Of a DNA stretch of 64,000 bases, positions 1 through 9,156 are shown piece by piece. Numbering within the stretch: position 1 is the stretch's first letter; each line of letters opens with the position of its first letter. This DNA comes from an uncultured Flavobacterium sp. Lineage in GTDB: Bacteria; Bacteroidota; Bacteroidia; Flavobacteriales; Flavobacteriaceae. A model generated the notes under the pieces. The model did no database searches. It had not been told where the DNA came from and worked only from the letters and a program-made list of their open reading frames with translations. A program made the translations under genes and the position numbers. Where the stretch lies: assembly GCF_946478785.1 (NCBI RefSeq), contig NZ_CAMLDD010000026.1:17374-81373 (forward strand), read 5' to 3'.

Positions 1-2022
1 AATGAAGTAGAAATAGGTCAAAACACGGTTTTAAAAGCAGGCGAATATTGGGTATTCATTACAGATGCCAAAGGATGTACAACGCAGGAAAGTGTTACGA
101 TTTTGCAGCCTCCAACACCACTTGCCATTAAATATACTGAAGTTCTTAACCCTAGTTTTTACAAAGCTACCAATGGAAAAATTGTGGTGGAAGTTACTGG
201 AGGAACTATTTTTATGGACAATACCTATTGGTTTGAATGGAAAAATAGTAAAGGGATAACACAAACGACAGCAACAACCCATTTTAGTAATGGAGTATAT
301 ACAATTTCTTTAAACGGGCTTCCGGAGGAAATGTATAGCTTAACGGTTCGTGATGCTAATTATAATCCTGCAACAAATAAGACAAGTTGTACCATGGCCA
401 ATTCTGTTACAGCTTTAGACGATCCGGATCCGCTTGAAGTTACTTTTGAAGTAGTTCGTACTATTTCTTGTAATGTGAATAATGAATTTGGAAACGAGAC
501 AGATGCTTATCCGTTAGACAATCAAAGAGATGAATCGCAGGATGGTATTTTAGTTGCTCATGTGAAGGGCGGAATTCAGCTGCAAGGAGACAAAAATAAT
601 GGGTTGCCTTATTTCTATACTTGGAAAAAACAACAAAAAGACGGTTCCTGGGTTCTTTGGAATGATCAGGATGAAACAGCAGAATACCTGTCAGACGGAA
701 CTTACGCTTTGAATATTGAAGATGCTAACGGTATAAAACTCGGAACCTATGTAAATAACATTTTAATAAAAGAAAATGATGTTACACAGTTTATGCCCGA
801 ACCGGAGAAACTAAATCTGACTTTTACAAAAATGAATGCCAGTTGTAACAATGGAAATGACGGTTGGGCAGAAGCACATGTTTCCGGTGGAACTCCGCCC
901 TATATCTATGAGTGGACAAATGGAGAAACATCACCAAAAATAGAAAATATTACCACAAATAATTATTTTGTAATCGTAACCGATGCGAAAGGCTGTGTGG
1001 TACAGCGAAGTATTTTTGTTGGTGATCCAAAAGGAATATTTACTACCGAAACAGTCAAAAATCCTGTTTGTTATAAAGGTAATGACGCCTCAATAGAACT
1101 TAATGTTACAGGCGGAAACTTGCCTTACAGCTATTTATGGAACACTGGAGCGACTACTAAAGACTTAAACAATCTTACAGCCGGGAATTACGAAGTAATC
1201 ATTACCTGTCCGGATTGTTGTGTGTACAAAAAGAAATTTGTTTTAAAAGATCCTCAACCCGTTATGGTTGCTATTGGGCCAGACAGGACCCTATGCAATG
1301 ATCAAGATCTGGATTTAGATGCGACAATTGCAGATCCAAATGCAAAATACAGCTGGACGTCTACAAACGGATTTACATCGAATGAAGCAAAAGTAACTGT
1401 AACAAAAGCCGGAACCTATCGTGTAAAAGTAACTTCAGATTTAGGATGTATGGGCGAAGATGAAATCGTAATAAAAACAAGTCAGGCAATTATTAGTTCA
1501 GAGTTTTTATTGAGTTCACAAGCCTATTTAGATGAGGAAGTAATTTTAGTGAATACCAGTAACCCTTTTGGTGAAAGTACAAATTGGGTGATTCCTGACG
1601 GAGTACAAATTGTTGAACAAAAAGAAAAATACATAACCCTGAAGTTTGATGCTGCAGGTGTATATGCCATTGGTTTAGAGCAAACCCAGGGAGAGTGTTA
1701 TGCAACATTCAGCAAAAATATTACAGTTGAGAAACGAAACGGATTGCCAAATGCAGGCACAACTTCGCAATTTATTGTCGATTTTATTGTAACCCCAAAT
1801 CCGAGTAATGGTAATTTTAAAGCACTTGTAACTTTAGAAAATACGAGTGCCATCAATTTAAGGTTGTTTTCTACCACAGGACAAAACACCATGATCCAGA
1901 AAAGTGAATCGGGAAAAAAGAAATATGAAATAGATTTTGTAACCTCATTAGAATCCGGAATGTATGTTTTAGTATTAGAAACGGGACAACAAACATTGAT
2001 TAAAAAAATTATCATCTACTAA
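1..2022 (+). CDS. Partial SprB-repeat surface adhesin with T9SS C-terminal sorting domain
   Basis: The reading frame is open from the first base, so the gene starts upstream and only its C-terminal 673 residues are visible. It contains SprB-type repeats: Cys-rich units that pass through a 'GGxxPYxYxW' strand and end near 'VTDAKGC', seen at about nt 40-100, 835-1030 and 1050-1215. A PKD/Ig-like part follows (about nt 1290-1480). The last 80 residues carry 'TPNPSNGNF' and end in 'TLIKKIIIY', the form of a type A T9SS sorting domain that is cleaved on export and leads to surface attachment. SprB repeats are known from the mobile gliding adhesin of Flavobacterium johnsoniae, but many non-gliding adhesins share them, so the role is adhesion in a broad sense. 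The next gene starts 2 bases after the stop, which suggests one operon. Confidence 0.88.
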   Translation, partial: NEVEIGQNTVLKAGEYWVFITDAKGCTTQESVTILQPPTPLAIKYTEVLNPSFYKATNGKIVVEVTGGTIFMDNTYWFEWKNSKGITQTTATTHFSNGVYTISLNGLPEEMYSLTVRDANYNPATNKTSCTMANSVTALDDPDPLEVTFEVVRTISCNVNNEFGNETDAYPLDNQRDESQDGILVAHVKGGIQLQGDKNNGLPYFYTWKKQQKDGSWVLWNDQDETAEYLSDGTYALNIEDANGIKLGTYVNNILIKENDVTQFMPEPEKLNLTFTKMNASCNNGNDGWAEAHVSGGTPPYIYEWTNGETSPKIENITTNNYFVIVTDAKGCVVQRSIFVGDPKGIFTTETVKNPVCYKGNDASIELNVTGGNLPYSYLWNTGATTKDLNNLTAGNYEVIITCPDCCVYKKKFVLKDPQPVMVAIGPDRTLCNDQDLDLDATIADPNAKYSWTSTNGFTSNEAKVTVTKAGTYRVKVTSDLGCMGEDEIVIKTSQAIISSEFLLSSQAYLDEEVILVNTSNPFGESTNWVIPDGVQIVEQKEKYITLKFDAAGVYAIGLEQTQGECYATFSKNITVEKRNGLPNAGTTSQFIVDFIVTPNPSNGNFKALVTLENTSAINLRLFSTTGQNTMIQKSESGKKKYEIDFVTSLESGMYVLVLETGQQTLIKKIIIY

Positions 2023-2023
2023 A

Positions 2024-5000
2024 ATGAAGAACCTTTTCAAGAACATATATTTATCAGTTTTATTTTTGTTTTTAAGTGTAACAGGATATGCGCAATTATA
2101 TCCGGTTCAGGTAACGCCTATTTTTAATAGTCCGTATAGCGTCAAAATATCTGAGTATGCTACTAGCATGGATACTAAAATGCAGCTGCTGATCAATCCT
2201 ACCGATATCTCAATATCGCAAAGACAAGTACGTTTAAAATTGTACATACAAGGCAACGGACTTAATATACAGAGTAGTGATCTTATGCAAGGACAGCGGC
2301 CAATTTTTATAAATGGCGGGGAATTACAAACGCTTACCAATACCGATATTGCTGCACTCTTTAGGTTAGAAAATCTACAGGGAATTTCTCCGGCTCAATA
2401 TGCAAACCCGTTGCCGGAAGGAATGTACAACTTCTGTTTTGAGATGTACGATTTCGTAACCAACCAAAAGATCTCTCAAAAAAGTTGTGCCAGTTTATAC
2501 CTCATTTTAAATGATCCGCCATTATTAAACACACCACAAAAAAACGAGCAAATTGCATCGACAGAATTTCCGAATATTTTATTTACCTGGACACCACGTC
2601 AGATAAATGCGACCAATATATCGTATAAGTTCGAATTAAAGCAGCTTATCGATCCTACATTAGATCCGCAAATTGCATTTCAGATGTCTCCTGTTTTATA
2701 TGAGGGAACACTTTTTGGAACGGCTTTGCTGTATAATTTGAGCATGCCGGTTTTAACCCCGGGATTTCGATATGCGTGGAGGGTAAAAGCTATTTCAACT
2801 ACTGGACTTTCAGAGAATGCCGTTTTTAAAAATGATGGCTATAGCGAGATATATTCCTTTAAATACACTGCTTCCTGTGCGGCTCCAACCTTTTTGTTGA
2901 GTGAATCCCAAAGTTCTAAAAGCGTAAAAATAACCTGGGAAGGAGTGCCGGAGCATACCCGTTATCAGGTACAATACAAAAAACAAGATGTACGCAACGC
3001 GCAATGGTTTTCATCAAACAGCTTAAACAAACAAACTTTAATCACCAATTTAGAACCGGGAGTTACCTATCAATTTAGAGTAGGCTCAAGCTGCGATCCT
3101 GTAAGCGAAGGCGTTCAGTCATTTACGTATTCAGGAATAAACACTTTTACAACACCTACAGAAACAACAGGCGTTCCGGCGTATAATTGTGGCATTGTTC
3201 CTCAAATTAATATTCAGAATCAAAAACCGCTTACTAATTTAATACAAAGCGAAACCTTTAAAGCAGGGGATTTTCCGGTAACCATTTTAGAACTTAAAGG
3301 CGAAAACAGCCCTTATTCAGGACGAGGTTATATTGTTGTGCCTTATCTGGGAGATACTAAAATTGCGGTAGAGTTTAATAACATCGTAATCAATACAGAC
3401 TATCAGTTGATTAGTGGTGTTGTAGAGACAAGTTATAATCCGGATTGGAAAAATATAGCTGATTTAAATCCAGATCCTCCGGTTAAAGAATCTTTAGAGC
3501 CACAGGATGAAACGGACACCGTACATAATGATGATGAAGTAATTACTAATATTGATAATAAACCTACAGGAGACAATGAGGGGACAAATCCAAGCATAGG
3601 ATCTGATGTAAATACAGTAACAGAACCTGTAGCTAATTTGGATCCTAATAATCCTGAAAATTCCGATACTACAGTAAATACTCCACCTGAAAAACCTATA
3701 GCGAATAATTCGGATAATAATAACGAAAATTCAGAGACAGGTAAAAGTGATTATTTTATAGAATTTAAAGGGAAAAAATATAGATCCGGGGAAAAAATAC
3801 AGATTCCATACAGTAGAAACTTGTTAGGGCACAATAGGTTTAAAATGCGTGAACTAAATAAAGAAATAAATGTAAAATACGAATTAACTTATCAAAGTGA
3901 AAACGGAGTTAAACCTGAAAAAATAGAAGGAGATAATTACTTAAAGAAAATGGAATCAAAAACTGAAGCTGATTTTGATTTTAGTTTTGATAATACTTTA
4001 AAGTATCAATTAAAATCTGTTGCAGATATCGATAAAAAGCCAAGTTTATCAAATGAAATTGATTTAATTGTTAAGCCTGTTCAATTAAAATTTTTAAAAG
4101 CAATTGATAGTTCTGACAAAAACAATAATAAAAGAGTTGCTGTTGAGACAGAAACATTGTATTATGTGGACAAAGATCCTAATTCTAAGCAAAACAGAAG
4201 AACAAAATTTTTAATTGGTTTAAGTATACCAACAGACGAAATTCCAAAACAAAATATAAAATGGAAATTTGATGAAGATTATAAATTAGATTATGAGGGA
4301 CTAGATGTTCTTGATTACGTTTATATGTACGATGATGCAAAAAATGTCAAAGTAACATCAATAGTAGGGTTTCCATCTGAAAGTATTAAAAATCTTAATA
4401 TTAAATGGATTGACAAACATGCAGTCGCATGGTCTTTTGTTCCGCCGGGGATTAGTCAAGCTATTAATACCTCTTTTGAAGAAATAGATGGAAATTTAAA
4501 GAAACTAGATAGATTTATAAAAATTAGTAAATTTTTAAAACTTAAAGTTGATAAAGTTAAAATAAATGGGTCAAAATATAACGAAGAAGATACAGAGTCA
4601 AGACTTTATAAGAAAATGGAAGTAGGATCCGTTTCAGGTGGATTCGGAGTAGAAACTCCTGAAAAAGTAATTCCAGTACCTGCACTAGCAATGTTGTCAA
4701 GAGCAGGGATAGTAGATATCGGATTGTATTTTAAAGCATCGTTTGGAGTTGAGGTTGAGGGAGGGGTTGAGAGATATATATTAGCAGAACAAACAAAATA
4801 TATTAATAATAAGAAAGCATTTTTTAAGATTGGCCCCAAAGGTAGTCTTACTGCAGGTGTAAAAGCTGAGTTATTAGTAGCTAAGGATCAAGTAAAGTTT
4901 GATGTGCGTGGGGGAGCCGAGGTAAGTTTAAAAGGTGATATAAATTACAGTTTTTCTGATAAAAAATTGGTAGGAGAAATTTACTTTCCTCCAGTAATTC

Positions 5001-5119
5001 TCTTTGCAAATATTCAAATAGAAACTAAAGGATTTATTGAATTTGAATTGGTTGATTATCAAAAATCTATAGAAGTAACAGATAAATTCATACTTTATGA
5101 GTACAACAAACAGTTTTAG
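2024..5119 (+). CDS. Secreted fibronectin type III protein with divergent AT-rich C-terminal module
   Basis: 1,031 residues. A signal peptide (1-23) ends 'VTGYAQ'. A beta-rich N-terminal region (25-280) leads into one fibronectin III domain (about 285-378) and a further conserved-looking beta domain (about 385-480, 'GRGYIVVPYLGD'). Residues about 480-580 are an Asp/Asn/Pro/Thr-rich linker. After it the codon use becomes far more AT-rich, and the C-terminal module (580-1031) has alternating beta strands ('GSLTAGVKAELLV', 'GGAEVSLKGDINY'). No T9SS tail is visible. The ATG lies 2 bases after the upstream adhesin stop, so translation is probably coupled. The layout of conserved front, linker and foreign-looking tail followed by small AT-rich genes resembles polymorphic effectors, but no toxin fold is recognised. 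The exact function is unknown. Confidence 0.8.
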   Translation: MKNLFKNIYLSVLFLFLSVTGYAQLYPVQVTPIFNSPYSVKISEYATSMDTKMQLLINPTDISISQRQVRLKLYIQGNGLNIQSSDLMQGQRPIFINGGELQTLTNTDIAALFRLENLQGISPAQYANPLPEGMYNFCFEMYDFVTNQKISQKSCASLYLILNDPPLLNTPQKNEQIASTEFPNILFTWTPRQINATNISYKFELKQLIDPTLDPQIAFQMSPVLYEGTLFGTALLYNLSMPVLTPGFRYAWRVKAISTTGLSENAVFKNDGYSEIYSFKYTASCAAPTFLLSESQSSKSVKITWEGVPEHTRYQVQYKKQDVRNAQWFSSNSLNKQTLITNLEPGVTYQFRVGSSCDPVSEGVQSFTYSGINTFTTPTETTGVPAYNCGIVPQINIQNQKPLTNLIQSETFKAGDFPVTILELKGENSPYSGRGYIVVPYLGDTKIAVEFNNIVINTDYQLISGVVETSYNPDWKNIADLNPDPPVKESLEPQDETDTVHNDDEVITNIDNKPTGDNEGTNPSIGSDVNTVTEPVANLDPNNPENSDTTVNTPPEKPIANNSDNNNENSETGKSDYFIEFKGKKYRSGEKIQIPYSRNLLGHNRFKMRELNKEINVKYELTYQSENGVKPEKIEGDNYLKKMESKTEADFDFSFDNTLKYQLKSVADIDKKPSLSNEIDLIVKPVQLKFLKAIDSSDKNNNKRVAVETETLYYVDKDPNSKQNRRTKFLIGLSIPTDEIPKQNIKWKFDEDYKLDYEGLDVLDYVYMYDDAKNVKVTSIVGFPSESIKNLNIKWIDKHAVAWSFVPPGISQAINTSFEEIDGNLKKLDRFIKISKFLKLKVDKVKINGSKYNEEDTESRLYKKMEVGSVSGGFGVETPEKVIPVPALAMLSRAGIVDIGLYFKASFGVEVEGGVERYILAEQTKYINNKKAFFKIGPKGSLTAGVKAELLVAKDQVKFDVRGGAEVSLKGDINYSFSDKKLVGEIYFPPVILFANIQIETKGFIEFELVDYQKSIEVTDKFILYEYNKQF

Positions 5120-5591
5120 CACTAGTTTTAAAGGAATTATTTTATTAGCCTTTATATCTTTTTCAACTTTTTTTATTTTGTTGATTTCATTTGAATTTTA
5201 TGATAATTGCAAAATTTTATCATATAAAAGTGAGATTAAAAAAATAAAGGTTAAAATTGATTCGTTAGAAGTTTCAAGCACAAGAAGCGGAAAATCATCA
5301 TCAAGTTCAATATCAAGAAAATATTATTACAATAAGGGATTAATTTTTCAAGTACCAGAAACTAAGGGATTTTTACTAGAATATGAAAATCCTACGGAAC
5401 AAATTAACGAATATATGCAACATCATAAAGACTCTTTAAATTTATGGGTTTTAGAGAAGACACCAATAAAATACGCTAATGAAAAGGAAAAAGAGATAGA
5501 TGTGTCGTTAGAAAAAAGTAATAATATGATAATAATTTTTTATTTTATCCTATATATAATTTCAATGTTAATTATAAAATTTAAATTTTAA
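5097..5591 (+). CDS. Small two-helix membrane protein, unknown function
   Basis: 164 residues, starting inside the end of the fibronectin III gene (23-base overlap). Hydrophobic helices lie at about 13-33 ('IILLAFISFSTFFILLISF') and 140-160, with a polar loop between them that holds a Ser-rich patch ('SGKSSSSSIS'). The layout recalls small proteins with an extracytoplasmic loop between two helices, but I do not recognise a family. It is as AT-rich as the C-terminal module before it and the two genes after it, so the four probably arrived or evolve together. If the upstream module were an effector this would be a candidate immunity protein; that is inference only. Confidence 0.7.
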   Translation: MSTTNSFSTSFKGIILLAFISFSTFFILLISFEFYDNCKILSYKSEIKKIKVKIDSLEVSSTRSGKSSSSSISRKYYYNKGLIFQVPETKGFLLEYENPTEQINEYMQHHKDSLNLWVLEKTPIKYANEKEKEIDVSLEKSNNMIIIFYFILYIISMLIIKFKF

Positions 5592-5594
5592 AAA

Positions 5595-6293
5595 ATGAAT
5601 AAACAAATTATAATACTTATTTTATTAATTATTTTTTGTAAAAAAGTATATGCACAAAATGATTCAAATCTTAATCTTGGAATAGAGCAAGAATCAGAAC
5701 TGTCTTTTCAAGTGTATGATTCTTTAATTATAAAAAAAGAATATGTTAAACTTGAAGAGGTCAAAAATGATACTCCCGAAAATTTAATGAAATCAATACT
5801 TTCCGCAAATAGTCAGGAATGGATTGATTATAATACATTGGGTGGAAGCTCCAGATCTACTAAAAGAAAGGAAGATTATTTTGTAAAAATTAAACAGATG
5901 AGTATTAATAAAAATTACATTAAATTAATACATAAAGTTTCTTTTTTTATTAATAATACACCAACAGAAATAATCAAGTTTTATTTTAAACAGGAAAATG
6001 CAAAAGAAGTATCTGGCTGTTATGTTTTACAAAAAGTTGATAATCGTTGGTATAAAGTGTCAAATACTACAACATCTAATCTCTCTATAATTATAATGAG
6101 ATTAAAAACCGATATTCTTATTGAGTTGTTTTCAGGAAAAACATCGAATGTTTTAACGAAAGAATTATATGATACGATTAACTTAAATGGATATATAGAC
6201 TTAAGTAAGCTCGAAAGTATATTTTTTTCGTGGTACAGTCCAATTAAAAAAAATGAAAAGCTTAATTTATTCATAGATTCTAAAACTTGGTAA
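5595..6293 (+). CDS. Secreted protein of unknown function
   Basis: 232 residues with a signal peptide (1-20, ending 'CKKVYAQ'; the Cys could be read as a lipobox but 'KVYAQ|N' fits a normal cleavage site). The mature part is mixed alpha/beta and Lys/Asn-rich with no motif I recognise. It starts 3 bases after the preceding stop, and the next gene starts 2 bases after its own stop, so it is the middle of a tight AT-rich trio. Codon use is like its neighbours and unlike the genes further downstream. Confidence 0.7.
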   Translation: MNKQIIILILLIIFCKKVYAQNDSNLNLGIEQESELSFQVYDSLIIKKEYVKLEEVKNDTPENLMKSILSANSQEWIDYNTLGGSSRSTKRKEDYFVKIKQMSINKNYIKLIHKVSFFINNTPTEIIKFYFKQENAKEVSGCYVLQKVDNRWYKVSNTTTSNLSIIIMRLKTDILIELFSGKTSNVLTKELYDTINLNGYIDLSKLESIFFSWYSPIKKNEKLNLFIDSKTW

Positions 6294-6295
6294 TA

Positions 6296-6862
6296 ATGAA
6301 AAATATTTTAATCTTAGTTATCCTGCTAATTTCTCAAAAATCAATTAGTCAAAATAAAATTGAAACAAAAGCAAAATTTTTAAATGTTTTTGACCTTACT
6401 AATGCTTACGATTATACAAAAGAAGAAAATGATACACTGATGGATAGTAAATTTATAGGGAAATTACCTGAAAAACTATTGCAATCAGAAAAAGAAACTT
6501 CAATAAAATTGTTGACAAAAATTAAGATAGTTTACAATAATGAGGAGCACATTTATATTAAGTACTATGAAAAAACAGGAAATGTATCTGATTTAAAAAT
6601 AATAGATATTCTTTCTCGTAATAGTACATTTATAAAGAATGAATCTGTTAATATAATTTTAGATCCAATAAAAAGAATAATGAATTCAGTAAATGCGAAT
6701 ATATTGTTTGAATTTTATAATAAAGAAAATGATATTTCTTATCCTGAAATAAATGAACTCAAACCTCTTGTAAAATCGTCAAATGGAATTCTTGATATTA
6801 ATAAACTTGCAGATGTAGTTGAAAAGAACAAAAATATTTTATCTAAATATATATTCAAATAG
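6296..6862 (+). CDS. Small secreted protein, unknown function
   Basis: 188 residues from the ATG at 6296; an upstream in-frame TTG at 6287 is less likely because it would overlap the previous stop and the signal peptide begins at this ATG (helix 3-14, ending 'KSISQ'). It resembles its upstream neighbour in size, signal peptide, Lys/Asn richness and the ending 'LDINKLADVVEKN', which parallels 'IDLSKLESIFF' near the end of that neighbour. The two may be distant paralogues. No known domain is recognised. It is the last gene of the AT-rich run. Confidence 0.68.
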   Translation: MKNILILVILLISQKSISQNKIETKAKFLNVFDLTNAYDYTKEENDTLMDSKFIGKLPEKLLQSEKETSIKLLTKIKIVYNNEEHIYIKYYEKTGNVSDLKIIDILSRNSTFIKNESVNIILDPIKRIMNSVNANILFEFYNKENDISYPEINELKPLVKSSNGILDINKLADVVEKNKNILSKYIFK

Positions 6863-7177
6863 AATTTATTAGTTAACCTAAATGAAGTGAACAATGTTCT
6901 TTCAAGTATAAATATAATAATTGAATGAGAGTAATGAATTTAAGTGATGTTTACCAGTGTCTGGCGAGAGCATCTTGCTCGTGAGCGCAAAGAGGTGTGA
7001 GTTCATTCAAAATGAAAATAAGATACGTTCATTGAAATTTGGTTTTAGAAAGATTTGTAAAGTTAAATCATATTTATAATAATCCAATCGAAGCAGGTTT
7101 TTACTACGCTATTAAATCGGTTAGAAAAAAAATGATAAACTGAATATAAAATAAATATACAAACCTCAAAAATAAAT
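6863..7177. other. Intergenic stretch with a GC-richer imperfect inverted repeat and a transposase scrap
   Basis: No intact gene. Around 6958-6995 there is a GC-richer imperfect inverted repeat ('GCGAGAGC' against 'GCTCGTGAGCGC'), of the kind found beside REP-associated transposases. From 7036 a short coding scrap of such a transposase follows (separate entry). The promoter of the gene at 7178 should lie in the last 60 bases, but I see no clear TAnnTTTG box. Confidence 0.45.
7036..7143 (+). pseudogene. Remnant of a REP-associated (Y1, IS200-like) transposase
   Basis: In the frame starting at 7036, 35 codons read '...RFVKLNHIYNNPIEAGF...' before a TGA. 'HxxxNNPxxAG' is the typical C-terminal motif of REP-associated tyrosine transposases. 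The frame is closed just upstream (TGA at 7033), so only the 3' end survives. A GC-richer imperfect inverted repeat lies just before it, as these transposases often have. Short length limits confidence. Confidence 0.45.
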
Positions 7178-8023
7178 ATGAAAAGAATAATAGTAACAGC
7201 AATAGCTGTATTAATTGGAATTGGTGCTTTTGCACAAAAAATCAAGATTGATAAAGGAGAAATAAAACTCGATGATAAAACAATTGCTTATATAGAAGGT
7301 AAAAAACCGCTTTTTAAAATTTCAAATCTTGATAAAAGTTATTCAGTGACAGCAGAGCTAAAGAATGCTCCTAATGCTGATTCGATGACACTTCCGTGGA
7401 TAGAACTTAGAGATGAGGCAACGGGAAAGTCGAATGAATTAGAATTTAAGAATAAGAGTAGAAAATTCAGTGCCTTTAATTATGACAGAAGTATTATCTA
7501 TGAACTGTTTGACAGAAATTATATGAGTGCAGAAGGCTTAACTAAAGAAGCAATCGAAAGTTTTATTAATGGGCCATCAGCAGGGATAGCTGCAAAAAAG
7601 TTGGGAGTTCAGGGTGATATCGACAAGGTAAACAGTCTGGCAGATACGTATAATTTAACGATTGATGATGCTGGTGTCATATATAGCGTAAAAGCACAGA
7701 ATCCTGATCCTAACGATAAAAAAATAGGCTACATCAAAATGACTTCACCCTCCACAAATGGGGAATTAAAATATGAGGTTTTAGATCTGGATAACAGATT
7801 AATAGCTACATGGTTCGCAAGAGCAGGGATGATTTCAGGATATGATAAATTTTTAAACCAGGAACTAATCACATTTGATAAAGAAGTTCTTAAAGCAGCT
7901 TTTGATAATAGAGGTAACCCAACAGGATATAAAATGAGTAAAGATATTACGGTTATGAATATTGCAAGAGTACTGGTTGGTAACGGCTATACGTTAGGAA
8001 GTCATTATGCTAATAAAAAATAA
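7178..8023 (+). CDS. Secreted protein of unknown function
   Basis: 281 residues with a signal peptide (1-20, ending 'IGAFAQ'). The mature N-terminal third is beta-rich and mentions no catalytic motif; the rest is mixed. No transmembrane segment or sorting domain. It opens the second, less AT-rich half of the surface-protein run and is followed 35 bases later by a lipoprotein gene in the same direction. I do not recognise the family. Confidence 0.75.
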   Translation: MKRIIVTAIAVLIGIGAFAQKIKIDKGEIKLDDKTIAYIEGKKPLFKISNLDKSYSVTAELKNAPNADSMTLPWIELRDEATGKSNELEFKNKSRKFSAFNYDRSIIYELFDRNYMSAEGLTKEAIESFINGPSAGIAAKKLGVQGDIDKVNSLADTYNLTIDDAGVIYSVKAQNPDPNDKKIGYIKMTSPSTNGELKYEVLDLDNRLIATWFARAGMISGYDKFLNQELITFDKEVLKAAFDNRGNPTGYKMSKDITVMNIARVLVGNGYTLGSHYANKK

Positions 8024-8058
8024 TTTAAGTTAAATAGAAATATATAAAAGAATAAAAA

Positions 8059-9099
8059 ATGAAAAAAAGAATTTTATTAGTAGCCGTATTGCAGCTTTTT
8101 TTAACCTTGAATAGTTGCAGTGGAGGAGATGATTATGTACAACCTGTAGAGGAGATACAAGGAGAGATTAAGGCAGACTATATGACCTATGTTTCTTATC
8201 CTGACGATTTTATTATAGATAGCAATAACAATGTCTTTGTAACAGAAGAAGTTACAGGTGAGAGTTTTTCTTGTAGAGTTAAAAAAATAGATTCTGACGG
8301 CAAAGCTACAGTAATAAAGTCTCTTGATTTTGTAAATTTTAAGTCCTCTATTTTATCTACATCGCAAGATGGAAACATTCTTTTGGTAGCAAGATTCCAT
8401 AGCACAGATTGGGACAAAATATTTCGATTTGAAAATAATTTTTCAGATCTGAATCCTTTTTACAGTATGAAGCCTGTAAGTTCCCCTTCTGCTACTAAGG
8501 CCAGACTTTTTTCAATTTGTAACAATAATGATAATACATATTTTGTATTTGATTACAATACTAAGCAAATGAAAAGGGTTGTTACAGAATTAAATACAGA
8601 TGTTTTTGTAGCAGGTTCAGGAAAAAAAGAAATAAAAGATGGAACAGGATTAAATGCTGGGTTTGGGACTGTAAATAAAATAATTTCTAAAAATAATATT
8701 TTATATGTAGTTGACAATTTGTATTCTGCATCAGGTTCTGATTTATTGAGTTCTAACATCCGAAAACTGGAGTATATCAATAATGAATGGAAAGTAACGA
8801 CCTTAATTTCAACTACTAATAGTGATGCTTATTATAGTGATATTGCATTTGATTCTAAGAATGAATTATATGTGTTAGTTAGAGGAAAAGGAATCAGTAA
8901 ATTGAATATTGAGGATAACACTTTACACTCTTTTAGAGAGGGAGAATTTAAAGTTGGGAAAGGTAGTGTACATTCTTCTTTAGAATATAAAAATATCGAA
9001 ATGATGAAAATTAAAGAAAATGATATGTACTTAGTGGTAGATAACGAATTAATTAAGATTTCAGATTTCCAATCAAAATTTGCTTTAGCAGAAAAATAA
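8059..9099 (+). CDS. Lipoprotein, probable beta-propeller
   Basis: 346 residues. The signal peptide ends in a lipobox with Cys20 ('LTLNSC'), followed by 'SGGDD', the Ser/Gly/Asp pattern known as a surface-export signal in Bacteroidota lipoproteins, so it probably sits on the outer face of the outer membrane. The mature part has recurring blocks of the form 'IDSNNNVFVTEE', 'FDSKNELYVLV', 'KNNILYVVDN', as in NHL/SMP-30-like propellers, spaced about 50-60 residues apart. Likely a binding or scaffold protein; its ligand is unknown. Same-strand neighbours suggest one transcription unit with the PKD protein 57 bases downstream. Confidence 0.75.
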   Translation: MKKRILLVAVLQLFLTLNSCSGGDDYVQPVEEIQGEIKADYMTYVSYPDDFIIDSNNNVFVTEEVTGESFSCRVKKIDSDGKATVIKSLDFVNFKSSILSTSQDGNILLVARFHSTDWDKIFRFENNFSDLNPFYSMKPVSSPSATKARLFSICNNNDNTYFVFDYNTKQMKRVVTELNTDVFVAGSGKKEIKDGTGLNAGFGTVNKIISKNNILYVVDNLYSASGSDLLSSNIRKLEYINNEWKVTTLISTTNSDAYYSDIAFDSKNELYVLVRGKGISKLNIEDNTLHSFREGEFKVGKGSVHSSLEYKNIEMMKIKENDMYLVVDNELIKISDFQSKFALAEK

Positions 9100-9156
9100 A
9101 AAAGATTAAAAAACCACTATAATCTGTAAAGATGTAGTGGTTTCAAAGTACCCAGT

